Part shown: in pieces, positions 1-11,861 of the stretch | Layout of the letters: every line of letters begins with the position of its first letter | Position numbering within the stretch: position 1 is the stretch's first letter | DNA from: Stomoxys calcitrans | Taxonomy: Eukaryota; Arthropoda; Insecta; Diptera; Muscidae | NCBI RefSeq assembly: GCF_963082655.1 | Contig: NC_081554.1 | Span: 67,523,217 to 67,587,216, forward strand | DNA: 64,000 bases | Direction of reading: 5' to 3' | The notes under the pieces: model-generated | Told to the model about the DNA's origin: nothing | The model's database searches: none | Seen by the model: only the letters and a program-made list of their open reading frames with translations | Program-made: the position numbers and the translations under genes

Positions 1-1040
1 AAGGAGCGGCATAGAGTAGGGCGGCTTTTGAGCGAAGATCGCTGATGAATGCTGATCATGGTACTGAATCTGTGAACCCAACCTATAAACAGAAATTAGT
101 CTCTATGATAACCGTATTAATGGACGTGGGCTGAGGCTGTATGTTACAGGTTGCCCAAGGCCATGTAGCTGATCTTTTTTACGGAAAGACAACACTTATG
201 CTTGGGCTAAGGAAGTAGGACCCCGGCTTTTCAAAGAGGCTCGACTGCACTGGACACATATGGAGGCGGTATTCTGAAGGGTTAATAGTTATTGTTGTAG
301 CCACATTTGTTACATTCTCGTTAAGCCCCTATAGGTGAGCAAGCTCGTTCGGGTTCATATTATTAACCTGTGGTCGAGCCCGGCTGCCCTCAGCTCAGCT
401 TCTCGTTGTTTTTATTCTTGTTGTGCTCACAGCCTTCCCATGCCGGGAGGGTATGGGAAGAGAAGTAGTTGGAACGGCGTCACAGCCCTGTAATCGCTGG
501 ACAAGCCACACGATTTTCGGTCAACACATTTTTACATACCCTGATTTTTTCTACGCAAAGCCCTCCCGTCATTTCGAATTACTATGTTCATGAAATGGCT
601 ATCTGGATGAAACTGTCACCTATAAGGGATCCTTATAATGCCTGGTCGCCATCCATATATGTAGGTTGGTTGCCTTTTCCTACTCTTTTTCATTCTACTC
701 GTTATCTTCGTCATTGTTAAGAACAGCTCAGAAGTCCGATAGTTTGACCTTGTTGAGACTTTGACTTACACGTGCCGTTTAAAGCTGCTGTCATGCTATA
801 CAAGTCATAAAACTCATGCTGAAGCTAAACAAATCGAAGTTCTTCAACAAGGTCCGAGGGTTTGGACCAGCTAGATCGTTCTGAATGGTCAGCGGAAAAC
901 TGTGGACCGCCAAGCTAAGGTACGAATGTTTAAGATGTATCACCCCTGATTTGTATTTGATGTTTCTTTCTCTCAATCACATGTATGCAGAAATTTTTTA
1001 TATTTTTCAACTATATTTCAGTAGTGTCTGTGTGCCTAGA
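1..1040. other. Non-coding stretch with one dispersed-repeat fragment
   Basis: I see no gene here. Positions about 290-470 match a dispersed repeat (here called repeat A) that recurs at 6299-6720, 11862-12290 and, inverted, 24820-25150. Its signature is 'gttgttgtagccacatt' followed by 'gctagcaagctcgttccgg'-like sequence. Short open frames in this stretch have no coding character that I recognise. Confidence 0.5.
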
Positions 1041-1044
1041 TTCG

Positions 1045-2590
1045 TGCGCTAGGTTAGGTTGAAAACTGGGTGCGGATAGCCCCATGCCACTATGACATGC
1101 ACTTGAATCAACTGGGCTACATTCTGGCCATAATCGTATAGTTCTAGGAGACTTTAATGTGCATCACGTTACATGGCATTCTCCCCTAGGTAACGACCAT
1201 CGGGGCATAGCTTTGGCAGAGCAGATTGAAGGCTACACATTTTGCACTGTGAATTAGGATGGCTACACTAGAATTACGAGGAGTTGCAACAGCTCGTCAG
1301 ACATTTCCATTGCATCCCATGATCTCCTGAGTGACGTAACCTGGCATGCCGTCATTTCTTTGGGAACAGATCACCTTCCCATAATTCTCATCATCGATCG
1401 ACCACCCGACTTAATAACCTCTGAGTACCGTAGGTTTAACAATCAAATAAAGGCCGATTGGTTCAGAGAGTACACCTATCCCATGGCAGCCGGTTGTACG
1501 TACCGGATTAACCCGATGGAGTCCTCATCGGCAAGGGCTGCCGTCTCAGTGTACATCACACTGCTACAATAACAACAATCACCGTTTCTGTGAACTGACC
1601 GCCCCTCAAATGTTCTACTTGCCGAGAGGAAATTCCGAGACATCCATAACCCAGCAGCCGCTCGCTTTATACAAGCCGGTCGAGTACCTCAAGTGCGGCC
1701 AAATTTCCCATCGCAGGCAGTTCTCGCAGACGAGCGTGATGATTACGTTATTCGGACCCCACTAACCCCAAAATCAGCGAGCTGAATCTGGAAAGTCAAT
1801 GAACATAGGCGGAATTAGTGGCTGGAATACTTGGAGCAATGGCACCGGTTTAGACAAGATGTGGTCTACAGTTAAATCACTCTCGAACCCCGGTAGACGG
1901 AATGACAGGACATTAGTCACTTTCGGCGACGTAACTGTGACTGTGGTCTCTGATCTGATGGACAGCTATCACAGTTCCCCGTGGCTCTAACTCATCCAAG
2001 GCGTGTTGGTGCTCACGACGGATTCTCTTCACTGATGCTAAAGAATCTGGATCTACCTGGAGTCGAGTACCTTGCAACTGTTCTCAACCTGTCTTGAACA
2101 TTCCTATAGTACCCGATGGCTGGAAGATGGACAGAGTGATCCCGCTACTGAAGTCTTCTCTCGCCAGTAGCCAAGACGCTTGAGGAACTACTCCTTCCGA
2201 GCCTCGTTGAAGAATTCTCGAGCATCAGGTTGGACTTTGAAGCCTGCTTAGCACAACAACAGCTTTGCATGCCATCACCACGGATATTTGCCGCGGCTTC
2301 AAACAGTCCAGAACATGTGATAGGACGGTCCTCTTGGCACTAGACCTATCGAAGACATTCGACAAGCAATAACAAACTACTTGAGGACATCGCCAATACT
2401 TCGATCCAGCTAGACCTGGAAAGCTGGGTCGCGAATTATATGTGTGGTCACCAATCATTTGTGGAAGTTAGGGCAAAGAAATCGAAATACGGTAGAGTGA
2501 AACAGGGAGTTCCCCAAAGCGGGGCGATCTCTCTGCCAATGTTTAACCTCTACCTATACTCCATTCCTCCCACATGCGTGGCACATTATT
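1045..2590 (+). mobile_element. Decayed non-LTR retrotransposon (LINE) with endonuclease and reverse transcriptase remnants
   Basis: Translating the plus strand in shifting frames gives recognisable LINE pieces. An APE-type endonuclease segment lies at about 1130-1470, with 'LGDFNVHH', an 'SDISIAS'-like stretch and 'GTDHLPI'. Reverse-transcriptase blocks follow, with 'VKQGVPQSGAISLPMFNLYL' at about 2495-2570. Frameshifts and stops interrupt the frame many times, so this is an old inactive copy. A 'taggttaggttg' motif near 1050 recurs, inverted, at the 5' end of another LINE near 24610-24630, so about 1045 may be a 5' boundary. The clade is Jockey-like on general appearance; a finer call is not possible by eye. 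A short dispersed repeat (about 1477-1575, minus orientation, also at 5815-5930 and 53465-53545) is embedded in it. Confidence 0.75.
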
Positions 2591-2753
2591 GTTAGTTCGA
2601 TATGCCTCCTTATATAATAAATACCTTCTTATATATAACTTCTTGGATATGAAACTGAGAATCTGATTCATACTCAAATTAAATTTTCTTATCTGCGTGG
2701 TACATTATTATCAGTTCAATATACCCCCTATATATATACAAATACCTTCTTAT
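2572..2753. repeat. Direct duplication flanking the 3' end of the RGG-protein exon
   Basis: Two diverged copies of about 65 bp ('gcgtgg[c/t]acattatt...ataccttcttat') lie at 2572-2636 and 2690-2753. The right copy contains the splice donor of the minus-strand exon that ends at 2746. The left copy repeats the same donor-like 'aag|gtattt' on the minus strand. Confidence 0.6.
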
Positions 2754-3723
2754 CACAAAGCATACACTGCTCTAACTTTTCTGTCGACGATTTTTTCTTG
2801 TCCTTTGTGGACACTTTGCTTTTTGGTAATGAATCTCCAATATCTTCTCCATCTGAATCATCGTCCAAAACAAATTTATTTTTAACCTTGCCCAAGCAAA
2901 CGACGTCGTCTTCAGATTTAGTTTTCTTCTTTTTAGATTTTTTTACTTGCTTAGGAGGTTTTGGCTCCACCTCTTCTCCCTCTGAAGATGACGTCGAAGA
3001 ATCAGTTTTGCTACTTTTATTTGAAGACGTTGTTGTTTTACTCTCGGCCAAAGGTTTTAATCTTATGTGTATTGGCGATTGGGCTTTGGTAATGGCTTCA
3101 TTATTTGATTCCCTGGATTTTTTGGACTCGTCTTCGTCGCTTGATGATGTATCACTGGAAGACGATGAAGAACTGGAAGATGACTTTCTTTCAACTTTAA
3201 TCTTTACTTGTTTGATTTTTGTAATCTTTGTGGTATCTGTATTCAAAGTTGTTGTTGTTTCATTTTTCTGTCCGCCTGTGCTTGTAGAACTCAAATCCTT
3301 TCTTACCGATTGGCAATTCGCTGAGCCAAATGGGTTTGATGTGTCTTTTAAAGGCTGACTACCACTTGCTTCAAAATTCCTGATATTGTTTTGACAGGTT
3401 TTTGGATTCTCGGCAATAGGGTCTGGTTCAGGATTTTGATCATTATTATTGTATATATTTGAAGTGCCACTGAAACCTTTTTGATTGCCACCGCACCGAT
3501 TTTTGTTATTGTTGGAGTTCCATGAGTTTTTATTCCAATTTTGCTTATTTTCTCGTGCTTCGATATCAGCAAACTTTTGGAAGCCGGTATTTCTTCTGCC
3601 ATTACCATAAGGCTGTTGACCACCACGCCCACCGCCATAACCACTATTAAAATTTCTGCCACCATGGTAGTTATTGTTCATCCCGCGCGAATTATTCCAA
3701 TTTCTGTCTCTATTTACATTCAT
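2746..3723 (-). CDS. First coding exon of an unrecognised RGG/Ser-rich, lysine-rich protein with a possible zinc-finger start
   Basis: I do not recognise this gene. The exon starts at ATG 3723 and gives 326 codons up to a good splice donor: minus strand 'gataagaag|gtattt', with the last exon base at 2746 and phase 0. The N-terminal 50 residues are Asn/Arg/Gly-rich with GGRGG-type repeats, like RNA-binding RGG boxes. Residues about 175-200 hold a run of serines within acidic sequence. Residues about 225-290 alternate acidic and lysine-rich blocks (KKSKKKK), suggesting a disordered nuclear protein. The last residues, 'LEQCMLCDKK', place a Cys-x2-Cys at the exon edge, which could open a zinc finger completed in the next exon. 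No following exon is visible in 1-2745, which is LINE debris, so the rest lies outside the window or is missing. The long plus-strand frame over it (2798-3358) is an antisense shadow. Confidence 0.7.
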
Positions 3724-3949
3724 ATTATTTTTTAAATATTTTTAACAAACTGGGAAAATATGCTCGCTCTGTTTATATTGGACATACAGGTGATCGCCAA
3801 CACTGTGAATACGCATCGTAACGTAACGTATACTATTATGATAGCGTAGCAGAATATGAGGCGTTAACACCAAGTACTTAATCTGCCACTATTAAAGAGT
3901 ACGAAATAATAGCAAAACTGTTGTGGTTTAATAATGAAGAAGCAGCAAA

Positions 3950-4560
3950 TTATTATGGGTTCATAAGGATCTCTAGGCCTTTGTTATGAAGAATTGTACG
4001 TTGATATTGAGTATGAGAAACGCATGTTTCTATGAAGTGTTTTACAGATGGAGGATTATCACATTTCGGACAAGAGTGATTTAAGTTTTTATCTAGCAGG
4101 TGTCGATGCGTTGCATTGGTATGGCCCAACCTAAGAGGCTAAAAATACGAATTTTTCTCTTATCTATATTTGTTATATTTGTGAGGTAAACTGGCGTTTC
4201 ATTGCTAGAATTTATTACACTGTAGTGATAATGTTGAAATAGTTTGCGATTGTTGGAGTGTTGTTTTTGAAGTTCCATAGTAATAGCCTTTTCAAATCTA
4301 TTCTTTCAGCTAATGGATCTGTAATCGGCGTATTTAGCTGCGGAGTCTGCTTGTACGTTCCCGGTCAGACTAACATTCAATTAGTTTGTCGCGAATCATA
4401 TTAACTGATGTCCGGAGTCAGTTTGAGGTATTGGTGACGGCTTTTAAAACTGATAAGCTGTGAGAAAAAATTATAGTCTTCTTTTCAGTAGTAATTGGCT
4501 ATGCGATAAATATAGTTACACACAATTCTATAATCTTTTATCTACTTATCGAGTGGTTTG
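3950..4560 (-). mobile_element. LINE 3' fragment (RNase H / terminal region), degenerate
   Basis: On the minus strand, interrupted frames read 'GNVQADSAAK' (RNase H style, about 4335-4365), then 'LGHTNATHRHLLDKNLNHSC' and 'CDNPPSVKHFIETC' (about 4000-4130). The terminal pieces look like the 3' part of an insect LINE ORF2. It separates the two divergent host genes at 3723 and 4865. Stops and frame changes make it non-functional. Confidence 0.6.
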
Positions 4561-4864
4561 TTCTCCCACCATGCGTTTGATGTATTTTAAGAATTTAACA
4601 TAATTTTTGATTAAATTATATAAATGGGCTGAGTTAAGTATCCTTTTTTGTATCTTGTTTTCACAATGTAGTTAATTTTCTTGTCCTGGTTTATTGGCCC
4701 AGTAATCTAAACTTGTAAACACCCCTTTATTATATCAGAGAAGTTGCGTACTACTCAACTCTACGAATTAACTAATTTGTATTAGTATTCCACGGGATTA
4801 GCACCATGCTTTTACTGTTTATTTAAATTGTTTCTGTAATTTCTTTTGATTGAAGCAAATAAAA

Positions 4865-5644
4865 ATGAGTGCTGGTGCAAAAAAACTCAGCCTAAAGTTG
4901 GAGTATGGAAAAAACGGCAAGGGCAAGAATAAACAGCAGGATAAAATTGCACAGTGGGGTGTGAAAAAATTCGATCCAATTGCTCAAAGCAATGAGCCTA
5001 AAAGTAATCCCTTCCGAGGACCTAGCACTATGAAGAAATTTGATCATGACAATGGTATGAGAAAAAAATTCAATAGCCGAAAGCCATTTAAACCAAAGGC
5101 ACCGCTTAACGTGAAGCCGGAGGATCCTACGCCATGGCATAAATTTAAAGACGAAATAAATAATAAACAACGCGAAGATGAACACACTTCCAAACAAGCC
5201 AATTGGGACACAGACGAAGCTAAGAAGGTTTTGCAACAACGCGAACAAAACTATCGCAAATTGTTGATGGAACAGAAACGAAATGAAGCAACTAGTTGGG
5301 AAGATTTTGGTGAAGGTAGTGAAAAGAAAGATGAAGTCGGCAAGTCCACGTCCAAAGCCAAAAACAAAAAAGAAAAACGAAAGCATAAGAAATCCAACGA
5401 TGCAAACGACGAAGAAGGTCTTGTAGACACTAGCAGTCCCAAGAAACAAAAGCAATCATATGATCCAACTCCTTTAGTCGATAAGCAAACATTGAAAGAT
5501 TTCGATGCCTCAAAGTTAGATTTTAAGCAAAAGGATAAAATTCGACAAATGTTGACAAAGGCTACAATGATTCGCAAAGGCTCTGTTGGAGATGCTCTAA
5601 AACACTTTCAAAATAAAAAGAAAAAACTACATAAGAATAAGTAG
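4865..5644 (+). CDS. Lysine-rich, probably nuclear/nucleolar protein, 259 aa, unrecognised family
   Basis: Intact single-exon frame from ATG 4865 to TAG 5644. I chose 4865 because it is the first true ATG (context 'aaaaATGagt'); the frame upstream opens only on a TTG. The protein is strongly basic and low in hydrophobic residues, with Lys-rich runs throughout (for example KNKKEKRKHKK about residues 164-174 and KKKKLHKNK at the C-terminus). Residues about 110-150 are Glu/Lys/Gln-rich and probably helical. A more conserved-looking region may be 'DFKQKDKIRQMLTKATMIRK' near the end. There is no signal peptide or membrane segment. The composition suggests a nucleolar or RNA-associated protein, but that is inference only. 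It is divergent from the RGG-protein exon at 3723, about 1.1 kb away. A compact single exon could be an ordinary short gene or an old retrocopy; I see no poly(A) tail or flanking duplication. Confidence 0.7.
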   Translation: MSAGAKKLSLKLEYGKNGKGKNKQQDKIAQWGVKKFDPIAQSNEPKSNPFRGPSTMKKFDHDNGMRKKFNSRKPFKPKAPLNVKPEDPTPWHKFKDEINNKQREDEHTSKQANWDTDEAKKVLQQREQNYRKLLMEQKRNEATSWEDFGEGSEKKDEVGKSTSKAKNKKEKRKHKKSNDANDEEGLVDTSSPKKQKQSYDPTPLVDKQTLKDFDASKLDFKQKDKIRQMLTKATMIRKGSVGDALKHFQNKKKKLHKNK

Positions 5645-5814
5645 TTAATGCTTAAGATGTACTTATTTGGTTTTAATTTTATTTTAAATTTTATTTCTTT
5701 AAATACATTATTAGGCGAATCCACAGGCCTCGAAGCTAGAAAAATATGGCCAATAATTGATAATCAGTTCACTTGGGAAACATGGCTGCTGTTATCACTA
5801 GATACTAGTCCCTC

Positions 5815-5930
5815 GGTTGTTGTTGTTGTAGCAGTGTGTTATACACTGAAGCGGCAGCCCTTGCCGATGAAGAACTCCATCGGGTCAAACCAGTATGTAC
5901 AACCGGCTGCAATTCCCTCGGTAATTATTC
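5815..5930 (+). repeat. Short dispersed repeat (about 110 bp)
   Basis: The stretch 'gttgttgtagcagtgtgtt...acactgaagcggcag...ccatcgggtcaa' recurs at about 12630-12675 and 53465-53545, and inverted at about 1477-1575. It directly precedes the long (TA)n tract. Confidence 0.6.
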
Positions 5931-5944
5931 TTATATAAAATATT

Positions 5945-6288
<344 letters not shown>

Positions 6289-6298
6289 TATGTATGTT

Positions 6299-6720
6299 TG
6301 TTGTTGTTGTAGCCACATTTTCATGTGGAGGTGGCGATCCTCGTTAAGCTCCTGCGGGCTAGCAAGCTCGTTCCGGTCCAACAGACCGATCGCTGCGAGT
6401 ACTGGATGGTCATTGGTTATTTTAAGGCGCCAATAACTCGCCTTGTCTTATGGAGCATCATAGGAAATCAATATTTGTGCAAGAGCCGATGTCGCCCGGT
6501 CTCTCATTGAGATTCTCCGCTCAATATCGCTGTTTGTCCGCGACTGTCGTTGCAGCTATTTCGTATGAAGCATACCACTATCTGCAATCTGTGGACGCGG
6601 CCGGTAGCTCGCAGCTAAGCTTCTCGTGACAGCCCAACAGATAGGACCCTAATTCTCCAGCCTGCATGGTGCTCACGGCTATCCCGTATTATGTACCAAC
6701 TGCAGCAGAAGTTGAAACAA
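6299..6720 (+). repeat. Dispersed repeat A
   Basis: About 420 bp, starting 'tgttgttgttgtagccacat' and including 'gctagcaagctcgttccgg' and 'cttctcgtgacagc'-type sequence. Related copies lie at about 290-470, 11862-12290 and 24820-25150 (inverted). There is no coding content. Confidence 0.65.
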
Positions 6721-6889
6721 GTAAAAACGTGTTAAGTTATGCCGTGCTGAACTTTAGAGACCCACCACCATGGATATATTAACCATACTATTTTATTATA
6801 ACTCCATAGTTATATCTAAATGCGTGCTGGCCTGCATCATATTTTCTTCAGGTACCGACAACTCTTATACAAGTAATAGTTTCAGCGAA

Positions 6890-7660
6890 ATCAGACAATA
6901 AATCCGCTTTTTATGGGATTTTGACCCTAAATTGCAACATCGGTCTATATGGCAGCTATATCTATATAGTCTGATCTGGATCATATTTGGATCGGATGTC
7001 AAGAGGCTTAAAACAACTCATTATTTCAAATTTCAACGAAATCGGCTATTAAATTAAGTTTAAGGGCTTCAGACCCTTGATCAGCATATCGGTCTATATG
7101 GCAGCTATATCCTAATATCTTCCGATCTTAGCCATATTTGAATCGGGAGTCTTAAAACAACTCTCTGATTAAAATTTGAGCGAAATTGGGTTATTTATTA
7201 TAAGTCTGTTATGGGCTTCAGACCTTCAGCGATCGACAGATCGCTCTATATGACAGGGCTGTCACGAGAAGCTATATTTGGGTTGGATATCAGGAGGCTT
7301 AAAATAACTCACTGTTTAAAATTTCAGAGGAATCGGGTAATAAATAAAGCTTTTATGAGTTTCAGAACCCAGAGCCATATTTCAGCGTAATCGGGTAATA
7401 AAGCTTTTTATGCCCTTTATCGGCAGATTGGTCTATATGGCAGCAATATCCAAATATGGTCCGATCTGAACCATGTTTGAGTGGAATGTCGAGAGTCTTA
7501 CAATAACTAAATTTTTCAGCGCAATCGGGTAATAAATAAAGCTTTTATAGGCTTTAGACCCTTTACAGACTGATCGGTCTATATGGCAGCAATATCCAAA
7601 TATGGTCTGATTTGGCCTGTTCAAGAACTTGACTTTCGTGCAGCAAAAAGACCTATTAAT
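6890..7660. repeat. Tandem block of the 'cggtctatatggcagctatat' family
   Basis: Diverged repeats carry 'cggtctatatggcagctatat', 'ccgatct' and 'aaatttcagcgaaatcgg'. The units fall roughly 120-160 bp apart. The same family forms blocks at 10310-11350, 32080-32560, 33720-34690, 36420-36960, 38880-40140 and 40140-41115. It is non-coding. Confidence 0.75.
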
Positions 7661-8770
7661 TTTGAAGGCTGTAGAATGATTACAACAGAGGACGGACAGA
7701 AACTCGGACGTCGTTAAATCGCCTTAGAATTTTACGACGATCCGAAATATATGTACTTTGTGGGGCCGAAAATTGATATTTCGATATGTCGGAAAAGGAA
7801 TGACTAAATGAGCCGGATTTTTTCACAAAGGTAAGAAAGCTGGTACGGTGTCTATAATGGATCCGTTCCCGCACGGAATAGCTTTTAGCACCACACCGGC
7901 TGGAACATTGAGATCCCATCTGGGTGGTGTTCATTGCTGTCACGAGAAGCTTGGCTGCAAGCTACCGTGCGCGTCCACAGGTTGCGGATAGTGGGATGCT
8001 CCATATGGAGTGGCTACAACGGCAGTCGCTGACAATCAGCGGTATCGGCTCTTGTACAAATACTGAGCCGATACTTTCCACCGATTGTAAGCAGGGACCG
8101 CACGATACACGTTACCTGTTTAACTGCCCAACCAGACCCACTCGACTCAGACTCAGATCCTTGTGGACGCACCCCATCTTAGTCGCAGATTTCCTGGGTC
8201 TTGGCACTCAAAAGAATCAGCCAACCAGAGTGCCATGCTCTATTTTATGCTTTTGGAACAATGGGCACCTTTGAACTATGGGAATTCTTCTGTTGGAAGG
8301 TGGTGTATGGTGTGTGGTCAGAAGGGGATTGAATGCACTCTACTCCTGTCGCAACTCGATGAGGAGTTAGGGTCTCCGATCGGGATCTATATACTGCAAA
8401 CTACATTGAGTTCCTTGGAATTGGGCAGTCATATAGGCTTTTGGACGAGGTAAGCATCTTCCAGGCAGAGGTTTTAGCGACCCTAAAGGCACTGTTGATG
8501 AGTCGATGCAAATGCTGCTAGCTTATCAGACTGTCACAATACACATACGTCGACGGCAGGATGCCCCTTAAGCATTAGTGAACCTCTGGGCTGGGATTGG
8601 TAAGACGATGCAAAGAGCTTCTTCAAACCATGGGGAAGGCTGTCTGGCTCTGCTGCCATCAAGGGGTGGTGGGAACGGAGCTGGCCAAGTATGTAGTGCA
8701 GATAAGAGCAGAATGTTGGTGCTGACGACCTTTTCCAACACGTCTTATTTACTAGATAATGGCTAACTAT
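7640..8770 (+). mobile_element. Mosaic of LINE 3' fragments and repeat A pieces
   Basis: A plus-strand frame at 8090-8210 reads 'GPHDTRYLFNCPTRPTRL' then 'LWTHPILVADFLGL', typical of the C-terminal tail of insect LINE ORF2. A second RNase H-like piece at 8440-8530 reads 'YRLLDEVSIFQAEVLATLKA'. Between 7920 and 8060 there is sequence related to repeat A (gctgtcacgagaagctt...). No intact frame is present. Confidence 0.6.
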
Positions 8771-9051
8771 GCGCTTTGAAATCTATATAGGCAAACTTTT
8801 TAACATTTTGTTGACAAACCATATGCTTGCTTGGCAGTCCCTTAATGGCACAACATACGGAATAGTTATGCCAATTTTAATTAATTGGATTATTGCAAGA
8901 ATAGTCGAAGACAAGTGATAGAAAGCTGCATGTGCTTACACTCAGTGTTAGTTAACTTTCAAACGTTGAACAGTTCATAGTTGTCCTAAGAAAAGAAAAA
9001 ACAACAAAAAATACCTTAAAGGGTCCAACGGCAGTTTTAGAGCTAGACACA

Positions 9052-10241
9052 ATGAATTGTGGTTACATGTATGAGGTGCGTCGAAAGACTGATGATATCG
9101 ACGAGGAGTTACGACAAAGAAACGAAAATCTTAAAAGACATATATCGGAGGAGGAAGAAGACGATACAGATGTATGGGAGGTACCACAAGAGAGTTTTGA
9201 CAATGCCTATGAACAAGTGATAAATGAAATGGAATTTAATGAGACAATCAATGACAAGGCCAAAAATGATATAGGCTTCACAGTGGTAAGCCATAAAGGT
9301 GAAGAGAGTAAAGAATTGTCAGGATGTCCCCCTCAAAAGATACACTTAAGTTTGAGTGCTGAACAAATTTCTTTAAAGTTGTTGCCGCAGCAGAACTTGG
9401 AACATTTTAAAAAATCCATTAAACAGCAAACAATCAATAAATCAATCAATACGGAAACGGATATAAAAAGGCCAGTGACCGTGGTTAATACCGCAAGTGA
9501 AACAAGCATATGTGCAACCGCCCTTAACTGCAGTGGTAGCAGTGGCAGCTTAACTACCACCACCACCACAACAACCAATAGCAGTGTCAAATGGAAAAAC
9601 GTTAAAATAAATAAAGAAAAACCAGACTGCGAACATGAGAGAAATAAAAAGCCCTTTGCCTTGGGTATTATATCGATAAATAACTTAGTTGAGCCACAAA
9701 AATCAAGCAAAACTATAGAAATTCATAATAATGAAATTCTGCTAGCAAAAGCATCCGAAATAAAACTGAGTTCTTTGAAGCCAGCAACAACAACAACCCT
9801 GGCCCCCACTGAAGGTAGTGGATCAACAGGTGCAAAATCTTTTAACAAAATTCTAAATACTAGGCGTAAATTTTCGTTGGGCTCTTCATCGTTTCGCTTT
9901 AAAAAGCCTGCCGACATGAACGAGTTGCCCAAGTGTTGGCCAGTGCCGAATTATGAGATAACCTTAAATGATATACTCAGTCCAGCTATTTCTGAACACA
10001 GTTTCAGTTCTAGTGCCGGAATTTTAACATACGAGAATCCAATTAATGTTAGCGACAAAAGTACTAATCCATTTAGATTTGAAGATGGCAATGCAAAGAG
10101 CATCTTGCTAGAGCGGCGAGAACAACGAAATCCTTCTATTTTAGTTACACAAGCTTCATCCTCATCTTCGTTGACACTGAAACGTGCCTCGATAAAAAGT
10201 ACATCTTTGGAAACTTTTGATACAGCATCTTCTGTGTCAAG
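9052..10241 (+). CDS. First coding exon of an unrecognised acidic/Ser-Thr-rich protein
   Basis: I do not recognise the family. The exon starts at ATG 9052 (context 'gacacaATG') and runs 396 codons plus two bases to a strong donor 'tcaag|gtgagt', with the last exon base at 10241 (phase 2). The first 60 residues are charged, with an EEEEDD stretch and 'DDTDVWEVPQESFDNAYEQV'. Residues about 160-175 are a Thr run. From about residue 270 the text becomes more structured: 'SFNKILNTRRKFSLGSSSFRF' and 'LPKCWPVPNYEITLNDILSP'. The rest looks disordered and could be a phosphorylated cytoplasmic or nuclear scaffold; that is only inference. No further exon is visible downstream before Asator, so the gene either continues through a very long repeat-filled intron or has been cut off by insertions. 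Confidence 0.65.
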
Positions 10242-10309
10242 GTGAGTGATTGTCATAGAAGAAAACTGTAATTAGCGCTTGAGTAGCCATAAGTCTGTGG
10301 AAAAAAGGT

Positions 10310-11350
10310 AGAAAACAAGAAATCAAGATCCTAGATCGGTTTATATGCCAGCTATACAAGGTTATGTCCAGATTTGCGCCAAACTTAGCACTGTTATTGT
10401 AAGTCATAACAATTGCGCCCTCTAGCGGCTCAAGAATCAAGATCCAAGATCGGTTTAGATGGCAGCTATAACAGGTTATGAACCGATTTGAATTATACTT
10501 AGCACAGTTGTTGGAAATGATACCAAAACATCACGTGCAAAATTACACCCAAATCGGAAAAGAATTGCGCCTCCTAAGAGCTGAATAAGTCCAGACCCCA
10601 GATCGGTTTATATGGCAGCTACATCAGATTATGAACCGATTTGAACCAAACTTAAGGTTATAAACCGATTTGAATTATACTTAGCTCAGTTGCTGGGAAT
10701 CATAACAAAAAACCTCATGTAAATTTTCAGCCATATCGGATGAGAATTGCGCCCTCTAGCGGCTCAAGAATCAAGATCCAAGATCGGTTTAGATGGCAGC
10801 TATAACAGGTTATGAACCGATTTGAATTATACTTAGCACAGTTGTTGGAAATGATACCAAAACATCACGTGCAAAATTACAGCCAAATCGGAAAAGAATT
10901 GCGCCCCCTAAGAGCTGAATAAGTCCAGACCCCAGATCGGTTTATATCGCAGCTATATCAGGTTATGAACCGATTTGAACCATACTTAGCATAGTGGTGG
11001 GAAGTGATAACAAAACACCACGTGCAAAATCTTAGTCAAATCGCATGAGAATTGCGCCCTCTAGAGGCTCAAGAAGTCAAGACCCAAGATCGGTTTATAT
11101 GGTAGCTATATCAAAACTAGGAACAATTTGGCCCATTTACAATCCCAATTTCAAGTGAATAGCTTTACTCCTTCGAAAGTTAGCGTGCTTTCGACAGACA
11201 GACGGACGGATATGGCTAGATCGACTTAAAATGACATGACGATCAAGAATATATGTACTTTATGGGGTCTTAGACGCATATTTCGAGGTGTTACAAACAT
11301 AATTATGAAATTAGTATACCCCCATCCTATGGTGAAGGGTATAAAAATAT
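10310..11350. repeat. Tandem repeat block (about 180-bp unit family)
   Basis: At least five diverged copies of a unit with 'agatcggtttatatggcagctat', 'aggttatgaaccgatttgaa', 'cttagcacagttgttggaa' and 'gagaattgcgccctctagaggctc'. The segment at about 10440-10600 is repeated nearly exactly at 10785-10945. The block ends in 'atatgtactttatggggtct' and 'cccccatcctatggtgaagggtataaaa', an end also found inverted near 32070-32160. Confidence 0.85.
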
Positions 11351-11861
11351 TAATAAGGGAAAGCTTTCGCGGTGAGTTAACGAAAAATGCGGGAAGATAT
11401 TCTTCATTGTGTTCACTGTGTTTTATTTTAGTCCCTTTCAATGCAAGTCAAATGTTCCGGATAGAATATTAGTGCAAGGTTTTACTGGTAAGTTATCGAT
11501 AGGATGCGATAACAGATAATAATAAACAATTTATCGTTATTTGCAATATATAGTTCTAAAATAAAACACAGTGGTCTTAAAACTAAAGTTTCTTCGACAA
11601 GGAATACGGCGAGGAATATTTTTGTAAAATATTTTAACCCTTAAGCGACTTAATGAATGGTTTTTTTGATCTCGATCTTTAAAAGGGGGTTTGAAGAAGT
11701 TCATAATTCTTCAAAACGCGATTGTACTTACTTTTATATTTAGTTGGCTGTCACAGAACGTTTGTTCTACTAGGTGACTTCAGCATAGATTTTAAAGCGT
11801 CTAGATCTTCTAAACTCCTTCACCAATTTCTGATTCTCCACCTTGTCATTCCGCCGAAGTT

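Noticed and set aside
2798..3358. 186-codon plus-strand frame
   Set aside because: Antisense shadow of the Ser/Asp-rich RGG-protein exon; hydrophobic composition comes from reading serine/acidic codons backwards.
4892..5455. 187-codon minus-strand frame rich in Phe/Leu
   Set aside because: Antisense shadow of the lysine-rich protein (AAA/AAG read as TTT/CTT).
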